A stretch of 64,000 nucleotides of DNA from Syngnathus acus (GCF_901709675.1 NC_051095.1:16347956-16411955), one strand, 5' to 3'; shown: positions 34,458-47,461, counted from the stretch's first letter. The notes: generated by a model from the letters alone, not told the origin. Made by a program: numbers and translations.

Positions 34458-36845
34458 ATGCGCGCCCTGGACAGATGGAGCTCTGTGCGGATATATTTGT
34501 TCTTTATGCTGCTGGAGTGTTACTGGGAAGCTGCGAGCGGCCAGCTCTCTTACTCTGTGGCGGAGGAGGTGAACGTGGGTACCGTTGTGGGAAATATTGC
34601 CAAGGATTTAAGCTTGAATGTTCAGGATTTGGAGTCTCGCATGTTTCAAATTGTTGCGGGAGCTAAGAGGAAATATTTTGAGGTGAATTTAAAGACTGGT
34701 CTTCTCTATGTGAATGAGAGAATAGATCGAGAAGAACTGTGTGGAGATGAAGCCAAATGTTCACTCAGTGTAGAAGCTGTCATTAACAATCCGTTAAAAT
34801 TACATCGCATTGAAATAACAATATTAGATGTAAATGACAATTATCCATTATTTTCTAGTCACACACAGATGCTGAAAATTAGTGAGACAACAGCAGTAGC
34901 ATCAAAATTCCCTCTGCATCCAGCTCACGATGCAGACGTAGGTAAAAATAATGTCAATTCATACAAGCTCAGTCCAAATGAACACTTTTCTCTTGAGGTA
35001 CAAAAAGTAGAAAGTGTGACTCCTGAGTTAGTGCTTCAGAGGCTTTTAGACAGAGAAAAACAGGCCATCATCACACTCACATTGACTGCTATTGATGGAG
35101 GAACACCACCAAAATCAGGCACAATGACTATTGTTGTGAATGTACTCGACATTAATGATAATGCGCCAGTATTTAGTCAAAGTCTCTACAAAGCCAGTGT
35201 ACGTGAAAACATTGAAATTGGCACATCAATAATAACAGTAAATGCAACTGATTTAGATGCCGGGCAAAATGGACTAGTATTCTATTCTTTTAATGCAGGA
35301 GGAAGAGAGAAGCAAACAAATATGTTCTCTATTGATGAACTAACGGGAACAGTAACTAATAAGGAAAATGTAGACTTTGAAAAATCAAGTGCATTTGAAC
35401 TCAGAATACAAGCTAATGATGGAGGGACTTCTCCCTTAACTTCTCATGCCAAATTGCTAATAGAAGTTTTAGACGTCAATGACAACGCCCCTGAAATTGC
35501 AGTTACATCTTTATTGAGCTCAGTGAAAGAAGATGCAACGATTGGCACGGCCATTGCCATTGTCTCTGTGTTAGATAAAGATGGTGGTAAAAATGGCTTG
35601 GTGCACTGTAAAATTGATACAGATGTGCCTTTCAAACTTGAGTCAAATTACAAAAACTCATATTCTTTGGTTGTTGGTGGTCCTCTTGACAGAGAGAGCA
35701 TATCTCATTACAATATTAGCATTATGGCAAGTGATGAAGGAAACCCACCTCTATCCAGCACCAGTGTAGTTTATGTTCATATTTCTGATATAAATGACAA
35801 CACTCCTCGCTTCTCAGAACCCCTTATTAATGTTTATATCAAAGAAAACAGCTCACCGGGAGCAGTCATTCATAGAGTGACTGCAGTCGATGATGACATT
35901 GATCAAAATGGGCAAGTGACGTACTCCTTTGTGCAAAGTAAAACTGTCTCAATTCCGATAACGACAATGATTAACATTAATTCAGAGAATGGAGACATTG
36001 TCAGTTTGCAATCTTTTGACTATGAGAAGGTAAAGACCTTTCAGTTTAAAGTTCACGCTACAGACTCTGGTGTTCCTCCACTCAGCAGCAACGTGACTGT
36101 CAATGTTTTCATTCTGGATGAGAATGACAACAGTCCGGCCATTTTGGCTCCCTATTCTGAGCATGGCTCCGTCAACAGTGAGAGCATCCCCTATTCTGCT
36201 GAGGCGGGGTACTTTGTGGCCAAGATCAGGGCAGTGGATGCAGACTCTGGCTACAACGCGCTGCTCTCCTATCACCTGTCTGAGCCCAAAGGCAACAACA
36301 ACCTCTTCCGGATCGGAACCAGCACCGGGGAGATTCGCACCAAGAGGCGAATGAGTGACAATGACCTGAAAAGTCACCCTTTGGTGGTGTCTGTGTGTGA
36401 TAACGGAGAAGCCTCCCTGTCAGCAACTGTCTCTCTTGACGTGGTGGTGCTTGAAAGCACAGCTGACATCCACCACACTCAGTTCAGACACGTGCCCATC
36501 AAGGAGGAGAGCTTCTCTGACTTGCACTTGTACCTGCTCATCGCCATTGTGGCCGTGTCGCTGGTCTTCCTGGTCAGCCTGGTCACTTTAGTGGCCTTCA
36601 AATGCCACAGACAGGCGGACGGACATTTCGACAGGTACGGCGCCCCGATGATCACCACCCATCCCGACGGGAGCTGGTCTTACTCCAAAGCGACTCAGCA
36701 GTACGACGTGTGCTTCAGCTCAGACACGCTCAAGAGTGACATGGTGGTTTTCCCCACCCCCTTTCCGCCTGTAGAGGCAGAACTGATTAGTATAAATGGA
36801 GGAGACACCTTTACCAGGACTCAAACTCTTCCTAACACTGAGAAG
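34458..36845 (+). CDS. Clustered protocadherin variable exon B4 (complete)
   Basis: 796 codons from the ATG at 34458 ([23 protein letters not shown]...). An ATG at 34440 adds six residues and is possible; the inner one is conserved in B5-B7. The leader ends EAASG before [11 protein letters not shown]1 has C-GDEAK-C and DVNDNYPLF. Later linkers [27 protein letters not shown] and DENDNSPAI lie near residues 230, 338, 443 and 553. The membrane helix is about 690-714. EC1-EC4 follow B6/B7, but EC5 follows B2 ([12 protein letters not shown]), a visible mosaic join near 35755. The membrane segment has FLVSL for FLLSL. Donor after AAG, GTAGGC at 36846. Confidence 0.95.
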
Positions 36846-37189
36846 GTAGGCTGTGCACTTCTTCATATAGCTTTATAACTGTTTTGTCTTTTGAAATGTC
36901 AATACTCTAGTTAAAATGCCAAATATTCACTGGTTTGAATCAAGTATGTTTGCTCCATAATTGCACAAACCGTTTCATACAAACAAAACAAGTCTTTACA
37001 TACACTACATTTGACGTTAATGTTTACTTGGTAAATAGGGAACTTGAGTATTGAACATCGGAGTTTGCTGACTACTCGAGGGGAAGAATGTTTTCCAATA
37101 TTATTATACCTTTTATAATCAAAGAATTTGAACTAGTTTGAAGACTGCTTTATTGGCATTTTTGAAACTGTCTTTACAGTAGTGCGAGT

Positions 37190-37210
37190 CTCGCTGTCCA
37201 TGGTGCTGAT
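37190..37210 (-). promoter_or_regulatory. RE1/NRSE-like (REST) site
   Basis: The + strand CTCGCTGTCCATGGTGCTGA has about 17 of 21 matches and an intact core. Confidence 0.65.
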
Positions 37211-37483
37211 GTTAATGGTTCTTTCTTGACTCAGGATTACACATGCGGGGAAAAAAATTACATGTTCTGTATTTTCATGCCGGTGTTGCTGCTGATATGC
37301 TGCTCGTTGCATATTTGATTGTTTTGGGGGAAGAAATGCTTAAATGTATTGGTGATATTTGTGTTTAAGAGAGTGCTATTAATGTCAGTGTTTTTTTGTT
37401 ATTTGTTTGTAAGCGGTGTGATACTTTTGAAAGGATTTATTGTTTGATCGTAGTTGTGTTAATTTGGTTGTAGTTCAAAAAAT

Positions 37484-37598
37484 GTCCACTAGAGGACACA
37501 GTGGACCGTGGCATTTGAGCACCATAGTCCATAGCGGGGGCTCCTCCCAGTTGTACGTGCGGATTTCATTTTTTATCATTGGAACAAAGAAGCTCAGA
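37484..37598 (+). promoter_or_regulatory. B5 promoter module: CTCF-like site, CSE-like box, AACAAAG block
   Basis: GTCCACTAGAGGACACAGTG (37484), GACCGTGGCA, GCGGGGGCTCCTCCCAG (37534) and TTGGAACAAAGAAGCTCAG (about 37579). Nearly the same sequence precedes B6. Confidence 0.65.
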
Positions 37599-37728
37599 CG
37601 GGGAAAGAGACTGGGATCGTTCCGCGGAAGCATTATAATTTATTTTGTTTGGATTTTTCTTCCTACCGAGTCAGAAATCTGTTTTTGCACCATTTATTCC
37701 TTTGTGCCTCATGTGGATGCATGGAAAG

Positions 37729-40116
37729 ATGCGCGCGTTGGACAGATGGAGTTCTTTGAGGATATATTTGTTTTTCGTGCTGCTGGAGCGTTACTGGGAA
37801 GCCGCGAGCGGCCAGCTCTCTTACTCGGTGGCGGAGGAGGTGAACGTGGGGACCGTTATAGGAAATATTGCCAAGGACTTGAATCTTAATGTTCACGATT
37901 TGGAGTCCCGCATGTTTCAGATCGTTGCGGGAACCAAAAGGAAATACTTTGAGGTAAACCTAAAGACTGGCGTCCTCTATGTGAATGAGAGAATCGATCG
38001 AGAGGAACTGTGCAAAAAGCAAGCCAAGTGTTCACTGATTGTTGAGGCTGTGATTAATAATCCATTGAAGTTATACCGTATAGAAATGATTATATTGGAC
38101 GTAAATGATAACTATCCATTATTTACGAGCAAATCACAGATGATAAATATCACTGAAAATACAGCAGCAGGAACTAAATTCCCACTGCATCCAGCTCACG
38201 ATGCAGATGTAGGTAAAAATAATGTCAATTCATACAAGCTCAGCCCAAATGAACACTTTTCTCTTGAGGTACAAAGAGGCGATAGTGTGACTCCTGAGTT
38301 AGTGCTTCAGAGGCTGTTAGACCGAGAAAAACAGGCCATCATCATCCTCACGTTGACTGCTATTGATGGAGGAACACCACCAAGATCGGGAACAATGACT
38401 ATTGTTGTGAATGTGCTGGACATTAATGACAATGCTCCAATATTTAGTCAGAGTCTCTACAAAGCCAGTGTACGTGAAAACATTGAGATTGGCACATCAA
38501 TAATAACATTAAATGCGACGGATTTAGATGCAGGACAAAATGGTCAAGTCTTCTATTCTTTCAGTGAAGTCGGTAGGGGGGAGCAGAATGACATTTTTGC
38601 AATTGAAAAAACAACTGGCACTTTAACAAACATAAAAAATTTAAATTTCGAAGATGAAAATGTATTTGAAATAAGAGTACAAGCCAGTGATGGAGCAGCT
38701 TTCCCAATGATTTCACATGCCAAATTATTGATTGAGGTTTTAGATGTCAATGACAATGCACCTGAAATTTCAGTTACATCATTGTTGCATGCAGTAAAAG
38801 AAGATGCAGCGATTGGCACCGCTGTTGCTCTTGTTTCGATCTTGGACAAAGATGATGGTAAAAATGGTATAGTGCTCACTAAAATTAAAAATGATGTGCC
38901 TTTTAAACTTGAGTTGAACTATAAAAATTATTATTCTTTGGTTGTTGGTGGTCCTCTTGACAGAGAGAGCGTATCTGTGTACAATATCAGCATTATTGCG
39001 ATCGATGAAGGTTCTCCACCTCTGTCCAGCACAAGTTTTATAAGTGTGCACATCTCCGATGTTAATGACAATGCACCTCACTTCTCAGAGCCTCTCATTA
39101 ATGTTTACATTAGAGAAAATAGTCCACCAGGGGCAGTAATACATAAAGTGACTGCACTGGACGATGACGTTGATCAAAATGGTCATGTGACTTTCTCATT
39201 TTTGCCCAGTACGACTCACTCTGTGCCAGTAACTACAATGATAAATATCAACTCAGAGAGTGGCGACATTGTCAGTTTGCAGTCTTTTGACTATGAGAAG
39301 GTAAAGACGTTTCAGTTTAAAGTTCAGGCAACAGACTCTGGTGTTCCTCCACTCAGCAGCAATGTGACTGTCAACGTTTTTATCCTGGATGAGAATGACA
39401 ACAGTCCGACCATTTTGGCTCCCTATTCTGAGCATGGCTCCGTCAACAGCGAGAGCATCCCCTATTCTGCTGAGGCGGGATACTTTGTGGCCAAGATCAG
39501 GGCAGTGGATGCAGACTCTGGCTACAACGCGCTGCTCTCCTATCACCTGTCTGAGCCCAAAGGCAACAACAACCTCTTCCGGATCGGAACCAGCACCGGG
39601 GAGATTCGCACCAAGAGGCGAATGAGTGACAATGACCTGAAAAGTCACCCTTTGGTGGTGTCGGTGTGTGATAACGGAGAAGCCCCCCTGTCAGCGACTG
39701 TGTCTCTTGATGTGGTGGTGCTTGAAAGCACAGCTGACATCCACCACACTCAGTTCAGACACGTGCCCATCAAGGAAGAGATTTTCTCCGACTTGCACTT
39801 GTACCTGCTCATCGCCATTGTGGCTGTGTCGCTGGTCTTCCTACTCAGTCTGGTCACTTTGGTGGCCTTCAAATGCCACAGACAGACGGAGGGACATTTC
39901 GACAGGTACGGCGCCCCGATGATCACCACCCACCCCGACGGGAGCTGGTCTTACTCGAAAGCGACTCAGCAGTACGACGTATGCTTCAGCTCAGACACGC
40001 TCAAGAGTGACATGGTGGTTTTCCCCACCCCCTTTCCACCTGTAGAGGCAGAACTGATCAGTATTAATGGAGGAGACACCTTTACAAGGACTCAAACTCT
40101 TCCTAACACTGAGAAG
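37729..40116 (+). CDS. Clustered protocadherin variable exon B5 (complete)
   Basis: 796 codons from the ATG at 37729 ([23 protein letters not shown]...). The longer open frame upstream starts only with TTG; ATGs at 37711 and 37717 are in frame. The leader ends EAASG before [11 protein letters not shown]1 has C-KKQAK-C, as in B7. EC3 is the FSEVGRG..N type shared with B8, as are EC4 ([11 protein letters not shown]) and EC5 ([23 protein letters not shown]). So although its flanks are a tandem copy of those of B6, its ectodomain centre is that of B8. Variant residue EEIFSD for EESFSD before the membrane. Donor after AAG, GTAGGC at 40117. Confidence 0.95.
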
Positions 40117-40457
40117 GTAGGCTGTCCACTTCTTCATATAGCTTCATAACTGTTTTGTCTTTTGAAATGTCAATACTGTAGTCAAAATACCAAATATTCA
40201 CTGGTTTGAATCAAGTACGTTTGCTCCATAATTGCACAAACCGTTTCATGCAAACAAAACAAGTCTTTACATACACTACATTTGACGTTAATGTTTACTT
40301 GGTAAATAGGCAACTTAAGTATTTAACATCGGAGTTTGTTGACTACTCGAGGGGAAGAGTGTTTTCCAACATTATACTTTTTAAAATCAAAGAATTTAAA
40401 ATAGTTTGAAGACAGCTTGATTGGCATTTTTGAAACTGTCTTTACAGTAGTGCGAGT

Positions 40458-40478
40458 CTCGCTGTCCATGGTGCTGAT
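40458..40478 (-). promoter_or_regulatory. RE1/NRSE-like (REST) site
   Basis: Identical in sequence to the 37190 site, as expected from the tandem copy. Confidence 0.65.
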
Positions 40479-40758
40479 GTCAATGTTTTATTTCTTGACG
40501 TATTTTCAGGATTATACATGCGGGGAAAAATGTACATGTTCTGTATTTTCATTTCGGTGTTGCTGCTGATATGCCGCTCGTTGCATATTTGATTGTTTTG
40601 GGGGAAAATGCTTAAATTTATTGCTGGTATTTATAGTTAAGAGAGTACTATTAAATGTTAGTGATTTTTTTTGTCATTTGTTTGTCAGAGATGCTATACA
40701 TTTTAATGGATTTATTGTTTTATCGTAGTTGTGTTAATTTGGTTGTAGTTCAAGAAAT

Positions 40759-40876
40759 TGTCCACTAGAGGACACAGTGGACCGTGGCATTTGAGCACCC
40801 TGGTCCATAGCGGGGGCTCCTCCCAGTTGTACGTGCGGATTTCATTTTTTATCATTGGAACAAAGAAGCTCAGACG
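40759..40876 (+). promoter_or_regulatory. B6 promoter module: CTCF-like site, CSE-like box, AACAAAG block
   Basis: TTGTCCACTAGAGGACACAG (40759), GCGGGGGCTCCTCCCAG (40810) and TTGGAACAAAGAAGCTCAG (about 40856); a copy of the B5 promoter. Confidence 0.65.
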
Positions 40877-41004
40877 GTGAAAGAGACGGGGATCGTTCCG
40901 CGGAAGCATTATAATACATTTTGTTTGGATTTCTCTTCTTATCAAGACAGAAATCTGTTTTTGCACCATTTAGTCCTTTATGCCTCATGTGGATGCATAG
41001 AAAG

Positions 41005-43392
41005 ATGCGCGCGTTGGACAGATGGAGCTCTGTGCGGATGTATTTGTTTTTCGTGCTTCTGGAGTGTTCCTGGGAAGCCGCGAGCGGCCAGCTCTCTTAC
41101 TCGGTGGCGGAGGAGGTGAATGTGGGGACCGTTGTGGGAAATATTGCCAAGGATTTAAGCTTGAATGTTCAGGATTTGGAGTCCCGCATGTTTCAGATCG
41201 TTGCAGGAACGAAAAGGAAGTACTTTGAGGTAAACCTAAAGACTGGCGTCCTCTTTGTTAATGAGAGAATAGATCGAGAGGAACTGTGTGGAGATGAAGC
41301 CAAATGTTCACTCAGTGTAGAAGCTGTCATTAACAATCCATTAAAATTACACCGCATTGAAATTATAATATTAGATGTAAATGACAATTATCCATTGTTT
41401 TCTAGTCATGTAGAGGTTCTTAACATAAGTGAGACTACACCAATAGGATCAAAATTTCCTCTGCACCCTGCTCACGACGCAGACGTAGGTAAAAATAATG
41501 TCAATTCATACAAGCTCAGCCAAAATGAACACTTTTTTCTTGACGTTCAAAGAGGAGAGAGTTTGACTCCTGAATTGGTGCTTCAGAAGCTTTTAGACAG
41601 AGAAAAACAGGCCGTGATCACGCTCAGGTTGACTGCTATTGATGGAGGAACACCACCAAAATCAGGCACAATGGCTATTGTTGTGAATGTGCTCGACAGT
41701 AATGACAATATTCCAATATTTAGTCAAAGTCTCTACAAAGTTAGTCTACACGAGAACATTGAGATTGGCACATCAATAATAACATTAAACGCTACTGATT
41801 TAGATGCAGGGCAAAATGGATTAGTGTTCTACTCTTTTAATGCAGGCGGGAGAGAGAAGCAAACAAATATGTTCTCTATTGATGAAAAAACAGGAACAGT
41901 AACAAATAAGGAAAACATTGACTTTGAACAAACAAATGCATTTGAACTTCGAGTACGAGCCAGTGACGGAGGGGGTTCTCCCTTAACTTCTCATGCCAAA
42001 TTGCTAATAGAAGTTTTAGATGTCAATGACAACGCCCCAGAAATTTCAGTAACATCTTTATTGAGCTCAGTGAAAGAAGATGTAACGATTGGCACGGCCA
42101 TTGCCATTGTCTCTGTGTTAGACAAAGATTCTGGTAAAAATGGTTTGGTGAACTGTAAAATTGATACAGATGTGCCTTTCAAACTTGAGTCAAATTACAA
42201 GAACTCATATTCTTTGGTTGTTGGTGGTCCTCTTGACAGAGAGAGCATATATGTTTACAATATTAGCATTATTGCGATGGATGAAGGTTCTCCACCTCTA
42301 TCCAGCACAAGTGTTATTAATGTGCAAATTTCAGATGTTAATGACAATGCACCTCACTTCTCAGAGCCTCTCATTAATGTTTATATTAGAGAAAATAGTC
42401 AACCAGGGGCAGTAATACATCGAGTGACTGCACTGGATAATGACATTGATCAAAATGGGCATGTGACTTACTCATTTTCACCAAGTAGGACTCAGTCTGT
42501 GCCAATAACTACGATGATAAACATCAACGCAGAGAGTGGAGACATTGTGAGTTTGCAATCTTTTGACTATGAGAAGTTAAAGACGTTTCAGTTTAAAGTT
42601 CAGGCCACAGACTCTGGTGTTCCTCCACTCAGTAGCAACGTGACTGTCAACGTTTTTATCCTGGATGAGAATGACAACAGTCCGACCATTTTGGCTCCCT
42701 ATTCTGAGCATGGCTCCGTCAACAGTGAGAGCATCCCCTATTCTGCTGAGGCGGGATACTTTGTGGCCAAGATCAGGTCAGTGGATGCAGACTCTGGCTA
42801 CAACGCGCTGCTCTCCTATCACCTGTCTGAGCCCAAAGGCAACAACAACCTCTTCCGGATCGGAACCAGCACCGGGGAGATTCGCACCAAGAGGCGAATG
42901 AGTGACAATGACCTGAAAAGTCACCCTTTGGTGGTGTCGGTGTGTGATAACGGAGAAGCCCCCCTGTCAGCGACTGTGTCTCTTGATGTGGTGGTGCTTG
43001 AAAGCACAGCTGACATCCACCACACTCAGTTCAGACACGTGCCCATCAAGGAAGAGAGTTTCTCCGACTTGCACTTGTACCTGCTCATCGCCATTGTGGC
43101 TGTGTCGCTGGTCTTCCTGCTCAGTCTGGTCACTTTGGTGGCCTTCAAATGCCACAGACAGACGGAGGGACATTTCGACAGGTACGGCACCCCGATGATC
43201 ACCACCCACCCTGATGGGAGCTGGTCTTACTCCAAAGCGACTCAGCAGTACGACGTGTGCTTCAGCTCAGACACGCTCAAGAGTGACATGGTGGTTTTTC
43301 CCACGCCCTTTCCACCTGTAGAAGCAGAACTGATCAGTATTAATGGAGGGGACACCTTTACCAGGACTCAAACTCTTCCTAACACTGAAAAG
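41005..43392 (+). CDS. Clustered protocadherin variable exon B6 (complete)
   Basis: 796 codons from the ATG at 41005 ([23 protein letters not shown]...); ATGs at 40987 and 40993 are also in frame. The leader ends EAASG before [11 protein letters not shown]1 has C-GDEAK-C, as in B4 and B8, and DVNDNYPLF. The EC2-EC3 linker is DSNDNIPIF, an unusual Ser. EC3 is the [17 protein letters not shown] type of B4/B7. EC5 and the [10 protein letters not shown] junction match B3. EC6 has KIRSVDAD for KIRAVDAD, and the tail has RYGTPM for RYGAPM. The donor is after AAG (GTAGGA at 43393); the open frame continuing to 43560 is intronic. Confidence 0.95.
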
Positions 43393-43898
43393 GTAGGATA
43401 TACGTTTGTTTGTACTTTCCGGATTGCTTTATTATGTCACTCTAGTCTTCACTCAAAAAAGAAAATAACTCCACAAATACATGTAGGCAACTATTTTTGG
43501 TTATGGTGGTCTTTTCAAACACCAACTTGTCAATGCACCCATAATATGAATACACATTAAGTGAAATCTTGGGGTTTTGCAAGAAAAAGCATTTCTGATG
43601 TCTTAATTTCAGATTTAGATTTCATAGCTTCTTTGAACTAATGTTTCAAACAAGGAACAGGAGTATGGTGGTTCGCTTCTAGTATGTGGTACATTAATTT
43701 TTTGTATCAATGATAGTGTAAATGTTACTAGTAGCGATGTTGAGGAACTGATGTTGTCATGTTGAGCAATAGAGAGGGGTTTATCTTATCCATCAACATT
43801 GTCACATGTCAGAGTTTGCACTTGTTGAAATACTAGTGAAAATATGACAGTATTTAGGTTTGTCTCGCAGTAGCTGCTGACAGTCTTGTATTTTGGGA

Positions 43899-43919
43899 TG
43901 TGTTGTCCATGGTTCTGAG
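43899..43919 (-). promoter_or_regulatory. RE1/NRSE-like (REST) site
   Basis: The + strand core TTGTCCATGGTTCTGAG, about 15 of 21; weaker than its neighbours. Confidence 0.45.
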
Positions 43920-44371
43920 CACATTTTTTATGGGGGTTTACGAATTAGCATTTTGCCATAATTGAATATGAATAAATTAATGCAGGAGTAAGCTATATCT
44001 GTTCAAAGTTACTCATTTTTAATCTTGCCTATACTCACACTATCATTGATATATCTCGGGTTGACAGGAATTGGGATGTGGTATTCTTTTGGCATGATAC
44101 TTTCACTATTTTTTTTTTGTCCTGAAAAAGTAAATTTATCGGAGCGACATGTCTGTTGGGTTGTAAACCATTAAATCATTTGTTATGTTATGATCATTCC
44201 ATTCGGGTATATTCTTCAGATTGATATGACGTATGGAAACCTCATATCACTTTCTGCAGTCAAGCCCTGCATTTTTAAAATGAGATTTTATATATACAGT
44301 AGTTTCTATAATGGACTTACTTTAAGCAATATGCATCATAGTCGTGTGATGTTAGTTGTAGTTTACGCAAA

Positions 44372-44480
44372 CGTCCACTAGAGGACACAATGGACCAAGA
44401 AATTGACGCCTTTATCCGCGACCGGCGCTCCTCCCAAATATACGTGCTGTATTTCGTCATTGGAACAAAGAAGCTCAGAC
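44372..44480 (+). promoter_or_regulatory. B7 promoter module: CTCF-like site, CSE-like box, AACAAAG block
   Basis: GTCCACTAGAGGACACAATG (44373), CGGCGCTCCTCCCAAATATA (44423) and TTGGAACAAAGAAGCTCAG (about 44460). The box here contains a full CGCT, the core reported for protocadherin CSEs. Confidence 0.68.
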
Positions 44481-44610
44481 GGAGAATGGGACGAATGCAC
44501 CCGGGGTGAATAGACGGAAGAATTCATTCAATTTCTTTCGATTTTCCATCCGTATCTACTACGTTTTTGCGCCATTTCTACTTTTATGCCTTACGTGGAC
44601 ATAAGGAAAG

Positions 44611-47001
44611 ATGCGCGCGTCGAGCAGAAGGAGCTCTTTGTGGATGTATTTGCTCTTCGTGCTGCTGGAGTGTTACTGGGAAGCCGTGAGCGGCCAGCTC
44701 TCTTACTCAGTGGCGGAGGAAGTGAATGTGGGGACCGTTGTGGGAAACATTGCCAAGGATTTGAGCCTTAATGTTCACGATTTGGAGTCCCGCATGTTTC
44801 AGATTGTTGCAGGAACTAGGAGGAAATATTTCGAGGTAAACTTAAAGACCGGCGTCCTCTATGTGAATGAGAGAATAGATCGAGAGGAACTGTGCAAAAA
44901 GCAAGCCAAGTGTTCAATCAGTGTAGAAACTGTGATTAATAATCCATTGAAATTGCACCGGATTGAAATAACAATATTAGATGTAAATGACAATTACCCG
45001 GTATTTTCTAGTCATAAAGAGGTGCTGAACATTAGTGAGACTACAACTGCTGTAGGATCAAAATTCCCTCTGCATCCAGCTCATGATGCAGATGTTGGTA
45101 AAAATACGGTCAATTCATACAAGCTCAGCCCAAATGAACACTTTTCTCTTGAGGTACAAAGAGGAGAAAGTGTGACTCCTGAGTTAGTGCTTCAGAGGCT
45201 TATAGACCGAGAAAAACAGGCCGTCATTACGCTCACATTGACTGCTATTGATGGAGGAACACCACCGAAATCAGGCACAATGACTATTGTTGTGAATGTA
45301 CTCGACATTAATGATAATGCGCCTGTATTTAGTCAAAGTCTCTACAAAGCTAGCATATATGAAAATATTAAAATTGGCACATCAATAATAACATTAAATG
45401 CGACTGATTTAGATGATGGACAGAATGGAAAGGTGTTTTATTCTTTCAATACAGGAGGGAGAGAGGAACAGACAAATATGTTCTCTATTGATGAAAAAAC
45501 AGGAACAGTAACAAATAGGGAAAACATTGATTTTGAACAATCGAATGCATTTGAACTTCGAATACGAGCCAGCGATGGAGGGGCTTCTCCCTTAAATTCT
45601 CATGCTAAATTGCTAGTAGAAGTTTTAGATGTCAATGACAACGCCCCTGAAATTGCAGTGACATCTTTATTGAGCTCGGTGAAAGAAGATGCAACGATTG
45701 GCACGGCCATTGCCATTGTCTCTGTGTTAGACAAAGATTCTGGTAAAAATGGTTTGGTAAACTGTAAAATTGATACAGATGTGCCTTTCAAACTTGAGTC
45801 AAATTACAAGAACTCATATTCTTTGGTTGTTGGTGGTCCTCTTGACAGAGAGAGCATATCTCATTACAATATTAGCATTATTGCAAGTGATGAAGGCACC
45901 CCACCTCTGTCCAGCACAAATTTTATAAATGTGCAAATTTCAGATGTTAATGACAATGCACCTCGCTTCTCAGAGCCCCTCATTAATGTTTACGTTAAAG
46001 AAAATAGTCCACCAGGAGCAGTAATACATAAAGTAACTGCATTGGACGATGACGTTGATCAAAATAGGCTTGTGACTTACTCATTTTTGCCCAGTACAAC
46101 TCAATCTGTACCAATAACTACAATGATAAATATCAACTCAGAGAGTGGAGACATTGTCAGTTTGCAATCTTTTGACTATGAGAAGGTAAAGACGTTTCAG
46201 TTTAAAGTTCAGGCCACAGACTCTGGTATTCCTCCACTCAGTAGCAACGTGACTGTCAACGTTTTTATCCTGGATGAGAATGACAACAGTCCGGCCATTT
46301 TGGCTCCCTATTCTGAGCATGGCTCCGTCAACAGCGAGAGCATCCCCTATTCTGCTGAGGCGGGATACTTTGTGGCCAAGATCAGGGCAGTGGATGCAGA
46401 CTCTGGCTACAACGCGCTGCTCTCCTATCACCTGTCTGAGCCCAAAGGCAACAACAACCTCTTCCGGATCGGAACCAGCACCGGGGAGATTCGCACCAAG
46501 AGGCGAATGAGTGACAATGACCTGAAAAGTCACCCCTTGGTGGTGTCAGTGTGTGATAACGGAGAAGCCCCCCTGTCAGCGACTGTGTCTCTTGATGTGG
46601 TGGTGCTTGAAAGCATAGCTGACATCCACCACACTCAGTTCAGACACGTGCCCATCAAGGAGGAGAGCTTCTCTGACTTGCACTTGTACCTGCTCATCGC
46701 CATTGTGGCCGTGTCGCTGGTCTTTCTGCTCAGCTTGGTCACTTTAGTGGTCTTCAGATGCCATAGACAGACAGACGGACATTTCGACAGGTACGGCGCC
46801 CCGATGATCACCACCCACCCCGACGGGAGCTGGTCTTACTCCAAAGCGACTCAGCAGTACGACGTGTGCTTCAGCTCAGACACGCTCAAGAGTGACATGG
46901 TGGTTTTCCCCACGCCCTTTCCACCTGTAGAAGCAGAACTGATCAGTATTAATGGAGGAGACACCTTTACCAGGACTCAGACACTGCCAACCTCTGAGAA
47001 G
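44611..47001 (+). CDS. Clustered protocadherin variable exon B7 (complete)
   Basis: 797 codons from the ATG at 44611 ([23 protein letters not shown]...). An upstream ATG (44586) is in another frame, which supports the MRA-type start for B4-B6 too. The leader ends EAVSG before [11 protein letters not shown]1 has C-KKQAK-C and DVNDNYPVF. One extra residue in EC2 ([10 protein letters not shown]) explains the length. EC3-EC4 follow B6 ([22 protein letters not shown] type). EC5 ([18 protein letters not shown]) is near B5/B8. Variants: LESIADIHH for LESTADIHH, and VVFRCHR at the inner end of the membrane helix, shared with B11. Donor after AAG, GTAGGC at 47002. Confidence 0.95.
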
Positions 47002-47461
47002 GTAGGCTGTATATATCTTTGTACTTCAGGGCCACTTTATTTTATTTGTTGCTAGCTGTTTTGATCATTTATGAAAATAACACTTTCAAGTTATGATGGT
47101 CTTTTCAAAAACAACTAGTAAGGGGTTAACACTAAGTGTAGCTTAAAGTTAATGATGCAATAATTGAAGTGTGGGAGTTTGCTAAAAAACACTTTTGTTG
47201 TCTTACTATGCAGTCCATATTATTAAGAAATGTCTTAAACAAGGAAAACGTGTGGTGATTTGAGTATGCTGTAGATTTACGTTGTATATGCTGATAAGGT
47301 AAATGTAACAATCTGTTGAGGAATTGACATTGGAGTCTGTTGGGGCATTAGAAGGATGTTCATTTTATTCATCAGCATTGGCCCATCTATAGAACTTTTT
47401 ACTTCTTGAAATACAAAAAAAATAAGTTAGTGCTCAAGTTTCTTCGTCTTGTATTTTGAGA

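Larger units (their letters stand above)
36846..37728. other. Interval B4-B5, tandem copy of interval B5-B6
   Basis: Nearly identical to 40117-41004 over most of its length. Contains the RE1-like motif (37190) and the B5 promoter. Confidence 0.85.
40117..41004. other. Interval B5-B6, tandem copy of interval B4-B5
   Basis: Matches 36846-37728 with scattered substitutions and small indels. Contains the RE1-like motif (40458) and the B6 promoter. Confidence 0.85.
43393..44610. other. Interval B6-B7: intron/promoter sequence
   Basis: AT-rich, with an RE1-like motif (43899) and the B7 promoter module. No gene was recognised. Confidence 0.75.
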
